From an uncultured Lachnospiraceae bacterium (lineage in GTDB: Bacteria > Bacillota > Clostridia > Lachnospirales > Lachnospiraceae), in assembly GCA_910584945.1 (NCBI GenBank), contig CAJUDY010000010.1, forward strand, positions 20,793 through 84,792: 64,000 bases of DNA, in the 5' to 3' direction. Position numbers and translations under genes: made by a program. The notes under the pieces were generated by a model. The model had not been told where the DNA came from. It did not search any database and saw only the letters and a list, made by a program, of their open reading frames with translations. Positions within the stretch are counted from its first letter, which is position 1. Each line of letters starts with the position of its first letter. Positions 8,762 to 17,563 of the stretch are shown in pieces.

Positions 8762-9583
8762 ATGAGAAAGCCACGCCTTTACTTTGTTATGGCCGCCTTC
8801 CTTCTTATAGGCAGCACGCTGTCCGTCTATGCAGAAGAATACACCATCGGCGACAACTGGAAGACCCAGTTTGCCGACGGAAAGATGACTGCGAATTTCG
8901 ACGCGGAAGAAATCCGTCAGGCGGTCGGCAGCCTGCAGCCCGGTGATCAGGTGACCATCCGCCTGACCCTGGAGAATCAGGACCCAAAAAGCGCCGACTG
9001 GTACATGTCCAGCGAAGTGCTGGAAAGCCTGGAAGACAGCAATAGCTCTGCCAGCGGCGGCGCTTACACCTACGACTTGTCCTACACCGACAGCAAGGGA
9101 GCCGTTACCGCCCTTTACACCAGCGACAGCGTCGGCGGCGAAGGAGACACGTCGGCGGGCATAGGTCTTCACGAAGTGTCCTCCGCCCTGGAAGAATTCT
9201 TCTATCTGGACCGGCTGGAGTCCGGCGCTTCCGGCGTCATCAGCTTAAGCATCACCCTGGACGGAGAGAGCCAGGGCAACAACTATCAGAATACACTGGC
9301 GAGACTTCAGATGTCCTTCGCCGCAGATCCGGTCACCGGCTTAGGAGGAGGTTCCGGCTCTGGCTCCGGCGGTTCCGGCGGGAATTCCGGTAACCAGGAA
9401 GACGACTCATCAGGCGGCGGGACTCCCGGGATGCAGCCCTCCGTGGCCTACACCCTGGGCAGCGTGCAGACCGGAGACCAGAGTCCGCTGATGTTCTGGT
9501 CCCTTCTGGCGCTTCTGGCCGGAGTGGGCCTGATGCTCTTCGGATGGATCGTCAGCCGGAAAAAAAGGGGGGAAGAAGCATGA
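8762..9583 (+). CDS. Surface protein with variant sorting signal (QTGD)
   Basis: ATG 8762 after ACGGAGG gives a good signal peptide (LYFVMAAFLLIGSTLSVYA). The 273-residue protein has a beta-rich ectodomain (residues 25-190; LQPGDQVTIRLTLENQ, DWYMSSEVLESL) that recalls the TasA-like neighbours. A Gly/Ser-rich linker follows (GGGSGSGSGGSGGNSGN). The end is SVQTGDQSP, a hydrophobic stretch and SRKKRGEEA. That has the layout of a sorting signal but QTGD replaces LPXTG, a variant seen in other Clostridia wall proteins. It is probably anchored by a different sortase or simply held by the membrane segment. It overlaps the next gene. Confidence 0.7.
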   Translation: MRKPRLYFVMAAFLLIGSTLSVYAEEYTIGDNWKTQFADGKMTANFDAEEIRQAVGSLQPGDQVTIRLTLENQDPKSADWYMSSEVLESLEDSNSSASGGAYTYDLSYTDSKGAVTALYTSDSVGGEGDTSAGIGLHEVSSALEEFFYLDRLESGASGVISLSITLDGESQGNNYQNTLARLQMSFAADPVTGLGGGSGSGSGGSGGNSGNQEDDSSGGGTPGMQPSVAYTLGSVQTGDQSPLMFWSLLALLAGVGLMLFGWIVSRKKRGEEA

Positions 9584-10656
9584 ACAGATACAAAAAAGCA
9601 GCAGTCTGGCTGTGCTCTTTGTGCCTGCTGTTTCAGACGTGCGCGGTGCATGTGCAGGCGGCGGACCGGGAAGCTTACGGATATACGATTACGTTCTACG
9701 CGGGCAACCACGGAACCTTTGCCGGACAAAGCCAGGTGAGTGTGGACAACAGCCGCACCGGTTCCGCCTGGCATGTGGAAAACCAGGGCGCGGCGGTCGT
9801 CGTGCGGGATCTTCAGTACGGTGACCGGGTCAGCTTTGACGCCGCCGTGGCTGGAGCGGTGACCCTGGGAGAAAACAGCAAATACTATGTGAAAGGCATC
9901 CGTCAGGGCGGCCGGGACAACGATACCGTGGGGATGTCTTCCTTCGAGGTGAAGGGCGATCAGGACTACGTAGTAGCCTACGGGATTCGAGGAGATCTGA
10001 CTTCCTACGTGGTCCGCTACGAGGATACTTCCGGCAATACCCTGATGCCCGAGCGCTCCTACTACGGCAACGTGGGCGACCGGCCGGTGGTGGCGTTCCT
10101 GTACATCGAAGGCTACGAGCCCCAGGCCTATAACCTGACCCGGACTCTGTCCCAGAATGCGGCGGAGAACGTCTTCACCTTCCAGTACGCCCGAGTGCGC
10201 ACCGGCGGCGGAGGTACGACCGGCGGCGGAGGCGGAGCTGCCGGAGGAGGCGGTGACGCCGCGGGCGGAGCTGGTGAGACGTCGGCTGCCGACGCCGGAG
10301 CTCCCGGTACAGGCGCTGCAGCTCCCGGAGGAGCCGCCGTACCGGGTGCAGGAGCCGGAGCGGCAGTCGCAGTTCCAGGCGGTGCAGGCGGAGCGGGAGC
10401 CGTTCCCGCAGGCAGCGCTGCCCCCGGACAGGAAGTTCCGGACACGGACGTCCCTCAGGCGGAAGGCCCCCAGGAACTCCAGGAGCTGGACGATGAAGAC
10501 GTGCCCCTGGCCGGTCTGGAACCCGACGCCCCGGCGGCGCCCGGCAGTATGCTCTACCCCATAGTCGTAGGCGTAAGCGCCGCCTCCGCGCTCCTTCTGC
10601 TGGTCTTTCTCTGGATGAAGAGACGAAAAGGAGAGAAAGAAGAAGACGAAACCTGA
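9580..10656 (+). CDS. Membrane-anchored surface protein with MucBP-like domain and Gly/Ala/Pro-rich stalk
   Basis: ATG 9580 overlaps the previous stop. It is 358 residues with a signal peptide (KKAAVWLCSLCLLFQTCAVH). An N-terminal domain spans about 30-150 (YGYTITFYAGNHGTFAG). A MucBP-like domain follows at about 150-205 (VVRYEDTSGNTLMPERSYYG, then NLTRTLSQNAAENVFTF). About 100 residues of low-complexity Gly, Ala and Pro (TTGGGGGAAGGGGDAAGGAG) would form a flexible stalk. The C-terminus is a membrane span (SMLYPIVVGVSAASALLLLV) and charged tail with no LPXTG, so it is a membrane rather than wall protein. Last gene of the locus, followed by a terminator. Confidence 0.7.
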   Translation: MNRYKKAAVWLCSLCLLFQTCAVHVQAADREAYGYTITFYAGNHGTFAGQSQVSVDNSRTGSAWHVENQGAAVVVRDLQYGDRVSFDAAVAGAVTLGENSKYYVKGIRQGGRDNDTVGMSSFEVKGDQDYVVAYGIRGDLTSYVVRYEDTSGNTLMPERSYYGNVGDRPVVAFLYIEGYEPQAYNLTRTLSQNAAENVFTFQYARVRTGGGGTTGGGGGAAGGGGDAAGGAGETSAADAGAPGTGAAAPGGAAVPGAGAGAAVAVPGGAGGAGAVPAGSAAPGQEVPDTDVPQAEGPQELQELDDEDVPLAGLEPDAPAAPGSMLYPIVVGVSAASALLLLVFLWMKRRKGEKEEDET

Positions 10657-10674
10657 CATTTTCAGAAATGCTAC

Positions 10675-10710
10675 AAATCCCCAGGAGCATCTGCCCTTGG
10701 GGATTTTCTT
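10675..10710 (+). terminator. Rho-independent terminator of the surface-fibre locus
   Basis: The stem AAATCCCCA pairs with TGGGGATTT and is followed by TTCTT. It lies 18 bases after the last surface-locus gene. Confidence 0.85.
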
Positions 10711-10731
10711 CATTTCCTGCAAAAATTGAAA

Positions 10732-10845
10732 ATGGAAGAAAAAGTAAAGATGTGCAAAGCAATTGACCTGTTGGTGTCAGACGGAGAGAGGCGCAGAAAA
10801 TTAATAAACTTCTGGGACAGGATAGGTAAAGAAAACAGGTATAGG
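10732..10845 (+). pseudogene. Possible remnant of a Rpn/PD-(D/E)XK-type transposase-associated protein
   Basis: A short frame from ATG 10732 encodes MEEKVKMCKAIDLLVSDG and then runs on through a terminator hairpin. The KVKMCKAI..L..DG pattern resembles the C-terminal region of Rpn-family nucleases common in Lachnospiraceae. No ribosome site or remaining domain is present. It may be a relic or chance. Confidence 0.25.
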
Positions 10846-10869
10846 GGCCTCTGCGGCCCCTATTTTTTC
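10841..10869. terminator. Hairpin terminator between the surface locus and the DUF4236 gene
   Basis: ATAGGGGCC and GGCCCCTAT form a perfect stem with loop TCTGC, followed on + by TTTTTT. The stop codon of the minus-strand DUF4236 gene lies inside the hairpin. Confidence 0.75.
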
Positions 10870-11063
10870 TTCCGTCTCCTCCCGATCCTTGTGGAATAGG
10901 ACAACCCGGTACCCGGCAGAGACGCCCGGGCGCGTGCGCCGGTCCTGGAGTTCAGCGACAATCCAAAGAACTTCCCTCCCAGGCTGATTCCCACACTTTT
11001 CTTTCCAATATTCAGCTTCACCCCGGGCAGCAGGGTGATACTCTTGCGAAAGCGAAATCCCAT
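10860..11063 (-). CDS. DUF4236 domain protein
   Basis: The start ATG (complement of 11061-11063) follows GGGAG; upstream in-frame codons lack a ribosome site. It is a 67-residue basic protein that begins MGFRFRKSITLLPGVKLNIG, with GKKSVGISLGGKFFGLSLNS next, the signature of the DUF4236 family. These small proteins are widespread in Firmicutes and mobile elements and have no known function. The C-terminus is Arg/Lys-rich (TRIGRRRKKK), which could bind nucleic acid. It is divergent from trxB, sharing about 145 bases of AT-rich upstream sequence. Confidence 0.8.
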   Translation of the reverse strand: MGFRFRKSITLLPGVKLNIGKKSVGISLGGKFFGLSLNSRTGARARASLPGTGLSYSTRIGRRRKKK

Positions 11064-11208
11064 ATCGTATACTCCCTTCGATCTTTTTCTACATTTTACC
11101 ACATCGAACATACATTTGCAAATAAAATCGAAAATTTGTTCGGCCATACATAAAAAGAAAGAAGAGTCAAATACTGAACAAAAAAGGTTACAGTTCAGGA
11201 GGCAGTAT

Positions 11209-12123
11209 ATGTACGACTTGGTGATCATAGGAGCCGGAACCGCGGGAATGACGGCGGCGGTCTATGGGCGGCGCGCAGGCAGGGAAGTGCTTGTGCTGGA
11301 GGAGAAGGTGTATGGAGGACAGATCATAAGCGCTGTGGAGGTGGAGAATTATCCGGGGATTCCAAAAGTGTCCGGCTATGATTTTGCGGAACAGCTCTTT
11401 AAGCAGGCACAGAACCTGGGGGCGGAATTCCGATATGAACGAGCGGAAAAGATCATTGATCAAGAAGGGGAGAAGATCGTCGTCACCGGCCGACAGGAAT
11501 ATCATGCCCGGACTGTGATCCTGGCAACGGGGGCGAAGAACCGTCCGCTGGGAGTGGAGCGGGAGGAGGAGCTGACCGGGAAAGGCGTCTCCTACTGCGC
11601 CACCTGCGACGGCGCTTTCTATCGGGGAAAGGACGTGGCGGTGGTGGGAGGCGGCAACACGGCTCTGGAGGATGCGACCTTTCTCTCCGGTTACTGCCGG
11701 AGGGTGTATGTGATTCACAGAAGAGCAGAGTTCCGCGGAGAGGCGCGGCTTCTGGAGGCATTGAAAAAGAAGGAGAAAGTAGATTTTCTGCTGAATTGTC
11801 AGGTTATCGCTCTGGAGGGGGAGGATCGTCTGTCTGCGGTCGTGGTTCGTCAGACTGATACGGAGGAGACGAGTCGCCTTGAAGTTGACGGCCTCTTTAT
11901 CGCAGTTGGTCAGGCGCCGGATAACCAGGCTTTCGCGGATCAGGCGGCTCTCGATGCCTACGGATATATCGAGGCGGGGGAAGACTGCCGGACGAAGACT
12001 CCGGGCGTCTTCGCCGCAGGGGACTGCCGCGCCAAAGGAGTCCGGCAGCTTACCACCGCAGCGGCCGATGGGGCCGTCGCCGCCCTCGCCGCCTGCGCGT
12101 ATCTGACAGAAAGATCAGCCTAA
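11209..12123 (+). CDS. trxB: Thioredoxin reductase
   Basis: ATG 11209 follows AGGAGG. This 304-residue flavoprotein should use NADPH to reduce thioredoxin in the cytoplasm. Visible parts are the FAD-binding DLVIIGAGTAGMTAAVYGRR, the redox pair in SYCATCDGAF (CATC), the NADPH-binding VAVVGGGNTALEDA with HRRAEFR, and the closing FAD motif GVFAAGDCRAKGVRQLTTAA. Length and motif order match low-molecular-weight bacterial TrxB. No thioredoxin gene is adjacent. Its 3' end overlaps the convergent feoB by four bases. Confidence 0.93.
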   Translation: MYDLVIIGAGTAGMTAAVYGRRAGREVLVLEEKVYGGQIISAVEVENYPGIPKVSGYDFAEQLFKQAQNLGAEFRYERAEKIIDQEGEKIVVTGRQEYHARTVILATGAKNRPLGVEREEELTGKGVSYCATCDGAFYRGKDVAVVGGGNTALEDATFLSGYCRRVYVIHRRAEFRGEARLLEALKKKEKVDFLLNCQVIALEGEDRLSAVVVRQTDTEETSRLEVDGLFIAVGQAPDNQAFADQAALDAYGYIEAGEDCRTKTPGVFAAGDCRAKGVRQLTTAAADGAVAALAACAYLTERSA

Positions 12124-14258
12124 AACAGACGGCAGATTCCCGTGAACAGCATGCAGAGCAGGACGCCGACGGCGGTGGGCAAAAGGGCGGCCAGCAGGGT
12201 ATAACGAAGGCTTTTGGTCTCCTTGTGTATGGTCAGAAGCGTGGTGGAGCAGGGCCAGTGGAACAAGGAGAAGAGAATCGTGCTCACGGCGGTTTGGATG
12301 GTCCAGCCGTGGGAGAGAAGCAGAAGCTTCATGGAGGCAAGATTCTCCGTCTCCGCCAGAGTTCCCTGGGCCAGGTAGGCCATGAGGATGATGGGCATGA
12401 CGATCTCGTTGGCCGGAAAACCCAGGAGAAAGGCAATCAGAATCACACCGTCCAGTCCCAGAAGCCTGGCGAAGGGGTCCAGCCATCCGGCGCTCAGGGC
12501 AAGAAGACTCTGGCCCCCGAAGGATGCATTGGCCATGATCCAGATCAGAAATCCGGCGGGGACGGCCACGGCGGCAGCTCTTCCCAGCACAAATAAGGTC
12601 CGGTCAAAGATGGAGCGGATCAGGATGGAGCCCACCTGGGGCTTTCGGTAGGGAGGAAGCTCCAGCGTAAAAGCCGAAGGCACCCCGCGAAGCAGCGTCA
12701 CGGACAAAAGCCAGGTGACAAAGAAGGTCATGCCGATGCCGAGGAGGATTGCCAAGGTCAGAAGCAAGGCGGACAGGACCGAAGACCGGATGCTGCCTGC
12801 GGCGCCGGCGAAAAAGATCGTGATCAGGGCAATCAGCGTGGGAAATCTGCCGTTGCAGGGGACAAAGCTGTTGGTCAGGATGGCCAGCAGCCGTTCCCTC
12901 GGGGAGTCAATGATCCGGCATCCGGTGACTCCGGCGGCGTTGCAGCCAAAGCCCATGGCCATACAGAGGGCCTGCTTGCCGCAGGCGTGACAGCACTGAA
13001 AGGGTTTATCCAGATTGTAGGCCAGTCTCGGAAGATAGCCCACGTCTTCCAGAAGGGTAAAGAGAGGGAAGAAGATCGCCATGGGCGGCAGCATGACCGA
13101 GACGACCCAGGCCACCACCCGGTAAACGCCTAAGACCAGCATGTTGTGGAGCCAGTCCGGCGCGCCTGCCCGAAGGAACAGTCCGGATAAGAGGTCCTGT
13201 CCCCGGAACAGGAGAGCGGAGAGAACCTGGGAAGGAAAGTTGGCTCCGGTGATGGTCAGCCACAGAAGGAAAGCCAGTAAAAGAATCATGGCCGGATAGC
13301 CGACGAGCCGTCCGGTCAGAAGCCGGTCCAGCTTCCAGTCCCGGAACTGATAGGGAGGACGGTCATAGCGGACGGCTTTCTGACAGAGGGCCTCCGCCTG
13401 TCGGACCAGGGCGGCGGTGATCTCATCCTGAAGGGTTCCCGGAGGAATGCCTTCTTTCCGAAGCAGCTCCCTGGCGTCAGAACATGCATTTTGCAGGACG
13501 GAATCTTCTAAAAAAGAAGGGCCAAGGCGGGAGGTGAGTTCCTTCGTCAGAGAGGCGTCCTCGTCCAGAAGCCGCAGAGCCAGCCACCGGGGATTCAGGG
13601 TCCCGTCTGTTTTTTCTGACAGAACCGGCGTCAGGAGGGAGAGAGCGTCCTCGATGGGCTTTGGATAGAGGACGGGAGGCCCGGATATTTCGGGAAGGTC
13701 CGTGGCCTGCCGGATGGCATCCGTGAGGGCTTCCAGACTTTTCTTGTCCCGGGCTACGGTGGTGACCACCGGGATGCCCAGGCTTTCGGAGAGAACTTTG
13801 GGATCAACATGGATGCCTTTTTTGGACGCTTCGTCCATCAGGTTGACGCAGAGGACGACCCGGGAGGAGATCTCCATAGTCTGGAGGACCAGGTTCAGAT
13901 TGCGCTCCAGACAGGAAGCGTCGCAGACCACCGCGATAGCGTCCGGTTTTCCGAAGCACAGGAAATTGCGGGCCACTTCTTCTTCCGCGGAGTGAGCCAT
14001 GAGCGAGTAGGTGCCGGGAATGTCCACCAGAGTCCAGGACTGTCCGAACGCGCGGTAACGCCCCTGGGCGTTCAAGACGGTCTTGCCGGGCCAGTTGCCG
14101 GTGTGCTGGTGCATGCCGGTCAAGTTGTTGAAAATGGTACTTTTGCCTACGTTGGGATTGCCGGCGAGGGCGATGATTTTTTCATTGGAAGTTTGTCGAT
14201 GGATGGTCAGTCCCGGGTCCACGGCCCCGGCTTTGGTAGAATGTCTGCTAAGACCCAT
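12120..14258 (-). CDS. feoB: Ferrous iron transporter FeoB
   Basis: The start (complement of 14256-14258) follows AAGGAG, nine bases after feoA. It is 712 residues. An N-terminal G domain has G1 GNPNVGKST, G3 DIPGTYSL and G4 NLMDEA, followed by a helical regulatory domain to about 270. A membrane part follows with two Gate-like halves: PMAIFFPLFTLLEDVGYLPR and CGKQALCMAMGFGCNAAGVT, then a second set near FGGQSLLALSAGWLDPFARL. It imports Fe2+ across the membrane. No FeoC-like gene is visible. It forms a two-gene operon with feoA. Confidence 0.95.
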   Translation of the reverse strand: MGLSRHSTKAGAVDPGLTIHRQTSNEKIIALAGNPNVGKSTIFNNLTGMHQHTGNWPGKTVLNAQGRYRAFGQSWTLVDIPGTYSLMAHSAEEEVARNFLCFGKPDAIAVVCDASCLERNLNLVLQTMEISSRVVLCVNLMDEASKKGIHVDPKVLSESLGIPVVTTVARDKKSLEALTDAIRQATDLPEISGPPVLYPKPIEDALSLLTPVLSEKTDGTLNPRWLALRLLDEDASLTKELTSRLGPSFLEDSVLQNACSDARELLRKEGIPPGTLQDEITAALVRQAEALCQKAVRYDRPPYQFRDWKLDRLLTGRLVGYPAMILLLAFLLWLTITGANFPSQVLSALLFRGQDLLSGLFLRAGAPDWLHNMLVLGVYRVVAWVVSVMLPPMAIFFPLFTLLEDVGYLPRLAYNLDKPFQCCHACGKQALCMAMGFGCNAAGVTGCRIIDSPRERLLAILTNSFVPCNGRFPTLIALITIFFAGAAGSIRSSVLSALLLTLAILLGIGMTFFVTWLLSVTLLRGVPSAFTLELPPYRKPQVGSILIRSIFDRTLFVLGRAAAVAVPAGFLIWIMANASFGGQSLLALSAGWLDPFARLLGLDGVILIAFLLGFPANEIVMPIILMAYLAQGTLAETENLASMKLLLLSHGWTIQTAVSTILFSLFHWPCSTTLLTIHKETKSLRYTLLAALLPTAVGVLLCMLFTGICRLF

Positions 14259-14267
14259 AGATGCTCC

Positions 14268-14510
14268 TTATGTTGGCTTGATTTTGATCAGAATCTGCCG
14301 GCTGTCCCGGGCCCGGATGGCGATGGCGGCGCCCCGGATCAGATAGGCGGAGGGGTCGCCGGAGGGGCTTTTGCCAAGGCACACGACTTCCGTGTGCTCA
14401 ATCAGCCCCAGATCCATCAGACGCCTGCGCATAGTCCCGGCCGTCCGGAGCCGCAGCACCTCCGCCCGCTCCCCCGGGCACAGCTGGCTTAAATTGCAGG
14501 AAGGTTCCAT
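14268..14510 (-). CDS. feoA: Ferrous iron transport accessory protein FeoA
   Basis: This 80-residue protein has an SH3-like FeoA fold: NLSQLCPGERAEVLRL, then RRRLMDLGLIEHTEVVC and a closing IAIRARDSRQILIK. It is thought to bind and modulate FeoB at the membrane. The start follows AGGAG with good spacing. It lies immediately upstream of feoB with a nine-base gap, so the two are co-transcribed. I did not find a clear Fur or DtxR site in the short upstream region. Confidence 0.92.
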   Translation of the reverse strand: MEPSCNLSQLCPGERAEVLRLRTAGTMRRRLMDLGLIEHTEVVCLGKSPSGDPSAYLIRGAAIAIRARDSRQILIKIKPT

Positions 14511-14586
14511 GTAAAAGGACTCCTGTAAAAACTCTTATATCACCATATGCCTACATGAGGATTTGTGTGACATTTTGAAGGGGGAC

Positions 14587-14616
14587 CGGACGCCGGGGCG
14601 GGGGGAGGGGTCCCGG
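14587..14616 (+). repeat. GC-rich intergenic repeat (CGGACGCC family), copy 1
   Basis: The sequence starts CGGACGCCGGGGCGGGG and ends AGGGGTCCCGG. It is nearly the same as 19024-19053 (about 26 of 30 positions by eye). It sits between feoA and the AraC-type regulator. Confidence 0.5.
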
Positions 14617-14630
14617 CTGACATCTGCACG

Positions 14631-15446
14631 TTACCGCCCTTCCCGATACCCCGTAGGACTCACCCCTTTCTTTTTTTTGAAGAGGCGGGAGAAGTACAGG
14701 GTATCTTCATACCCCACCGACCTGGAAATGATAGACACGGACAGGTCGGTCCGCTGGAGCAGGTCGCAGGCTTTGCGGATGCGCAGATCCAGAAGGTATT
14801 CCTGAGGGGAGGCTCCGGTGGCCGCCTTGAAGATTCGGTGCAGATAGGAGCGGTCCAGTCCCAGTTCGTCCGCCACGGACTGGATGGAGAGATTTTGCCC
14901 GTAGCAGGATTCCAGGTAACGCAGGGCTTCTTCCACATAGACGGCCTGATTTTCCCGGGAGCGGACCGGTTCTTTTGGAAACTTGCGCGCCAGCAGGAAC
15001 AGGTATTCGTACAGGATACTGTTCATGATCAGGTCCCGGTTGGCCGAAAGCTGGTTGGCTTCGAACATTTTCTCGTGGCAGAGCCGAATGCGGTCGTCCT
15101 GTCCATAGTGAAAGACCGGGGTGGTCAGGAGGAAGGTCCGGTCCAGATATTCCCGGATCTTGACGCCCTGAAAGCCGATCCAGGTGTAGGTCCAGGGATC
15201 TTTCCGGTCGGCTTCGTAGTAGATCAGCTCATCCGGACAGATCAGGAAGGCGTCCCCTTCTCCGAGCCGATAGGTCTGTCCCCGGACCTGGTAATAGCCT
15301 CTGCCGCTTAAGACATAGTGAATCAGGTAGCCGCTTCGGAGAATCGGGCCGTAGCTGTGGCCGGGGGTGCAGGTCTCGTACCCGCAGGTGTAGACAAAGG
15401 CGTCCAGGCTTCGGGAAAAATCGTTGGAGAAAATAAAATCTTTCAT
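14631..15446 (-). CDS. AraC-family transcriptional regulator of the sucrose locus
   Basis: The start follows AAGGAG. It is 271 residues: an N-terminal cupin-like sensing domain (YLIHYVLSGRGYYQVRGQTY, GDAFLICPDELIYYEADRKD) and a C-terminal pair of helix-turn-helix motifs (LSIQSVADELGLDRSYLHRI; ISRSVGYEDTLYFSRLFKKK, then GVSPTGYR). This architecture senses a sugar or sugar phosphate and activates neighbouring promoters. It is divergent from the sucrose permease with a 248-base shared control region, so local control of that operon is the natural reading. The ligand is inferred. Confidence 0.88.
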   Translation of the reverse strand: MKDFIFSNDFSRSLDAFVYTCGYETCTPGHSYGPILRSGYLIHYVLSGRGYYQVRGQTYRLGEGDAFLICPDELIYYEADRKDPWTYTWIGFQGVKIREYLDRTFLLTTPVFHYGQDDRIRLCHEKMFEANQLSANRDLIMNSILYEYLFLLARKFPKEPVRSRENQAVYVEEALRYLESCYGQNLSIQSVADELGLDRSYLHRIFKAATGASPQEYLLDLRIRKACDLLQRTDLSVSIISRSVGYEDTLYFSRLFKKKKGVSPTGYREGR

Positions 15447-15694
15447 ATAGAAACTCCTTTTTGGTCACAGAGGTGCATAGAGAGACAACATTTGTCCATG
15501 TCTATATTTTCCAGATATAGTATAGTAGAGATCACAGGGAAGAGCAATAGAAAAAAGAAAAGGAGGTGAAAACAAGGAGATTCCGGAGCTGTGGAATCAA
15601 AAAAAGACAGACATGGCACGCAGAACAAAAATACATAGAGAACACATTTGTAATGCTGCATGACGCTCTTCCGGATAAAGAACAGGAGGGAACT
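15447..15694. promoter_or_regulatory. Divergent control region between the AraC regulator and the sucrose PTS
   Basis: This gap is AT-rich on the regulator side, with a run of TATAGT/TATAG words near 15516-15527 that could serve as -10 elements. AAGGAGGTG occurs at about 15560 and the permease ribosome site CAGGAGGG at 15683. I could not define an operator with confidence. The short in-frame extension from 15566 does not look like coding sequence. Confidence 0.4.
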
Positions 15695-17551
15695 ATGGAC
15701 GAAAAAAAGAGACAGAGATATCTTGCGATCTCCGAAAAGCTTGCGGAACTGGTAGGCGGTAAGAAAAATATTCAGGGAATTGCGCACTGCGCGACCAGAC
15801 TGCGGATCGTGCTGGAAAATAACGACGTGGTGGATCTAAAAGCCATCGAGGACCTGGATCTGGTCAAGGGAGTCTTCGTGGCGGGGGACCAGCTTCAGAT
15901 CATCTTCGGCGCAGGGCTGGTGAACGACGTCTATGAGGTGTTCAAGGATTACACCGGCAAAGCGGGCATGAGTTTAAGCGACTTAAAGACTGAGGCCAAC
16001 AAGAAGATGAATCCCCTGCAGCGGATCATCAAGGCGCTCTCAGATGTATTTATCGACATCATGCCAGGCATCCTGGCGGCGGCGCTTCTGACCGGACTTT
16101 CCGGAGTGCTGACGAACCTGGATGCGGTACAGAACAATGCGACGCTCTATGGCATCACGCGGCTGATTAACATTTCTTCCGGGGCAATCTTCGGATTCCT
16201 GCCTCTGGCAGTGGCGTACAGCGCGTGCAAACGTTTTGGCGGAAGACCCATCCTGGGCATTGTGGTCGGCTGTATCATGCTTTCTCCAAGCCTGACGGAT
16301 GCCTATGCGGCGGCCCAGGGAACTGCGGAGGTGACCACCCTGCACATCTTTGGACTGGGCGTGGATCTGGTGGGCTTCCAGGGCGGCATCATCGTGGCGC
16401 TGCTCATGGGTGTAGTGACGGCGAAGCTGGATATTTTCTTCGAGAAAAAAGTTCCGGAAGTGGTGAGACTTCTGGTGTCGCCGCTTCTGACGACTCTGGT
16501 CAGCGCGATTCTTCTGTTCACCGTCGTGGGACCGGTGGGAAGGGGCCTGGCTTCCGGGCTGACCGGCGCGCTGGTGTGGATGACGCAGAATCTGGGTGTG
16601 TTCGGGTATGCGATCTTCGCGGGCCTGCAGCAGCTGGTGGTCATCACAGGCCTGCATCACATCTTTGGGGCCATCGAGGCACAGCTTCTAGCGGATACCG
16701 GGCGGAATATCCTGAATCCGCTGATGTCCGTGGCGATCATCGGACAGGGCGGCGCGGTCCTTGGATATCTTTCCAGGAATTACAAAGACGCCAGAACCAA
16801 AGAGCTCTGTATCCCAAGCTTCATCTCGGTGCTGTTCGGTATCACGGAGCCGGCGCTTTTTGGTATCAATCTGCGGTTTAAGTATCCCTTGATCGGCGGC
16901 TGTATCGGAGGAGCCATCGGAGGCGCGATCGTCTACTTCACCAATCTGGCGGCGCTTGGCTTTGGCACCACCGTGCTTCCGGGCATCGCGCTGGCAGCGG
17001 GCTTCACTCTCACCTTCCTGCTGGGCGGTTTTCACAAAAAGCCGGTGCAGACAGAAGCTCCGAAGCCGGCCCCAGCGGAAAAAGAAGAAAAGCCGGTGGA
17101 GAAAAAGGCGGCGGACGATGCCCTTCATGCGCACGCCACCGGACAGATGATTCCCATGGAGGAAGTAAAGGACAGTACTTTTGCCCAGAAGATGTTAGGC
17201 GACGGCTTTGCCATCCTCCCGGAGGAAGGAGCGGTGTGCGCTCCGGTTGACGGGACGGTCTCTTCGGTATTTGACACCAAGCATGCAGTCTGCCTGGTAT
17301 CCGACGGCGGGCTGGAGATTTTGATTCATATCGGAATTGACACGGTCAATCTGAAAGGGCAGTATTTCACCGCTCATGTAAAGGACGGGGATACGGTGAA
17401 AGCCGGACAGCCGCTGGTAACCTTCGAGCTTGACAAAGTAAAGGCGGCAGGCTATGATACGGTGATTCCCATGGTGTTCACCGATCCGGATCATCAGCCG
17501 GACATGAGCGGCCTTGACATACGCCATGTAGAACATGGAGAAAAGATATAA
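15695..17551 (+). CDS. Sucrose/beta-glucoside PTS permease, fused IIBCA
   Basis: ATG 15695 follows CAGGAGGG. The 618-residue fused enzyme takes up and phosphorylates a sugar. Order: IIB (residues 1-90) with the phosphorylated Cys in GIAHCATRLRIVL; IIC (about 105-450), a multi-pass channel with AGLQQLVVITGLHHIFGAIE and SVLFGITEPALFGINLRFKY; a charged Pro/Glu/Lys linker; and IIA (about 490-618), glucose type, with the active His in LEILIHIGIDTVNLKGQYF. The domain order fits the sucrose and beta-glucoside family, and the GH32 gene twelve bases downstream argues for sucrose. IIBCA means no separate IIA is needed. Confidence 0.92.
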   Translation: MDEKKRQRYLAISEKLAELVGGKKNIQGIAHCATRLRIVLENNDVVDLKAIEDLDLVKGVFVAGDQLQIIFGAGLVNDVYEVFKDYTGKAGMSLSDLKTEANKKMNPLQRIIKALSDVFIDIMPGILAAALLTGLSGVLTNLDAVQNNATLYGITRLINISSGAIFGFLPLAVAYSACKRFGGRPILGIVVGCIMLSPSLTDAYAAAQGTAEVTTLHIFGLGVDLVGFQGGIIVALLMGVVTAKLDIFFEKKVPEVVRLLVSPLLTTLVSAILLFTVVGPVGRGLASGLTGALVWMTQNLGVFGYAIFAGLQQLVVITGLHHIFGAIEAQLLADTGRNILNPLMSVAIIGQGGAVLGYLSRNYKDARTKELCIPSFISVLFGITEPALFGINLRFKYPLIGGCIGGAIGGAIVYFTNLAALGFGTTVLPGIALAAGFTLTFLLGGFHKKPVQTEAPKPAPAEKEEKPVEKKAADDALHAHATGQMIPMEEVKDSTFAQKMLGDGFAILPEEGAVCAPVDGTVSSVFDTKHAVCLVSDGGLEILIHIGIDTVNLKGQYFTAHVKDGDTVKAGQPLVTFELDKVKAAGYDTVIPMVFTDPDHQPDMSGLDIRHVEHGEKI

Positions 17552-17563
17552 GGGGCCTTTCGT

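Noticed and set aside
10197..10440. Possible tandem repeat or CRISPR-like array
   Set aside because: The repetition is the Gly/Ala/Pro codon pattern of the stalk in the 9580-10656 gene. There are no equal repeats with unique spacers, and no CRISPR array was seen anywhere.
9448..10722. 424-codon minus-strand frame across the surface locus
   Set aside because: It is antisense to two supported genes and mirrors the Gly/Ala-rich stalk as low-complexity Ser/Arg/Cys. No domain is visible.
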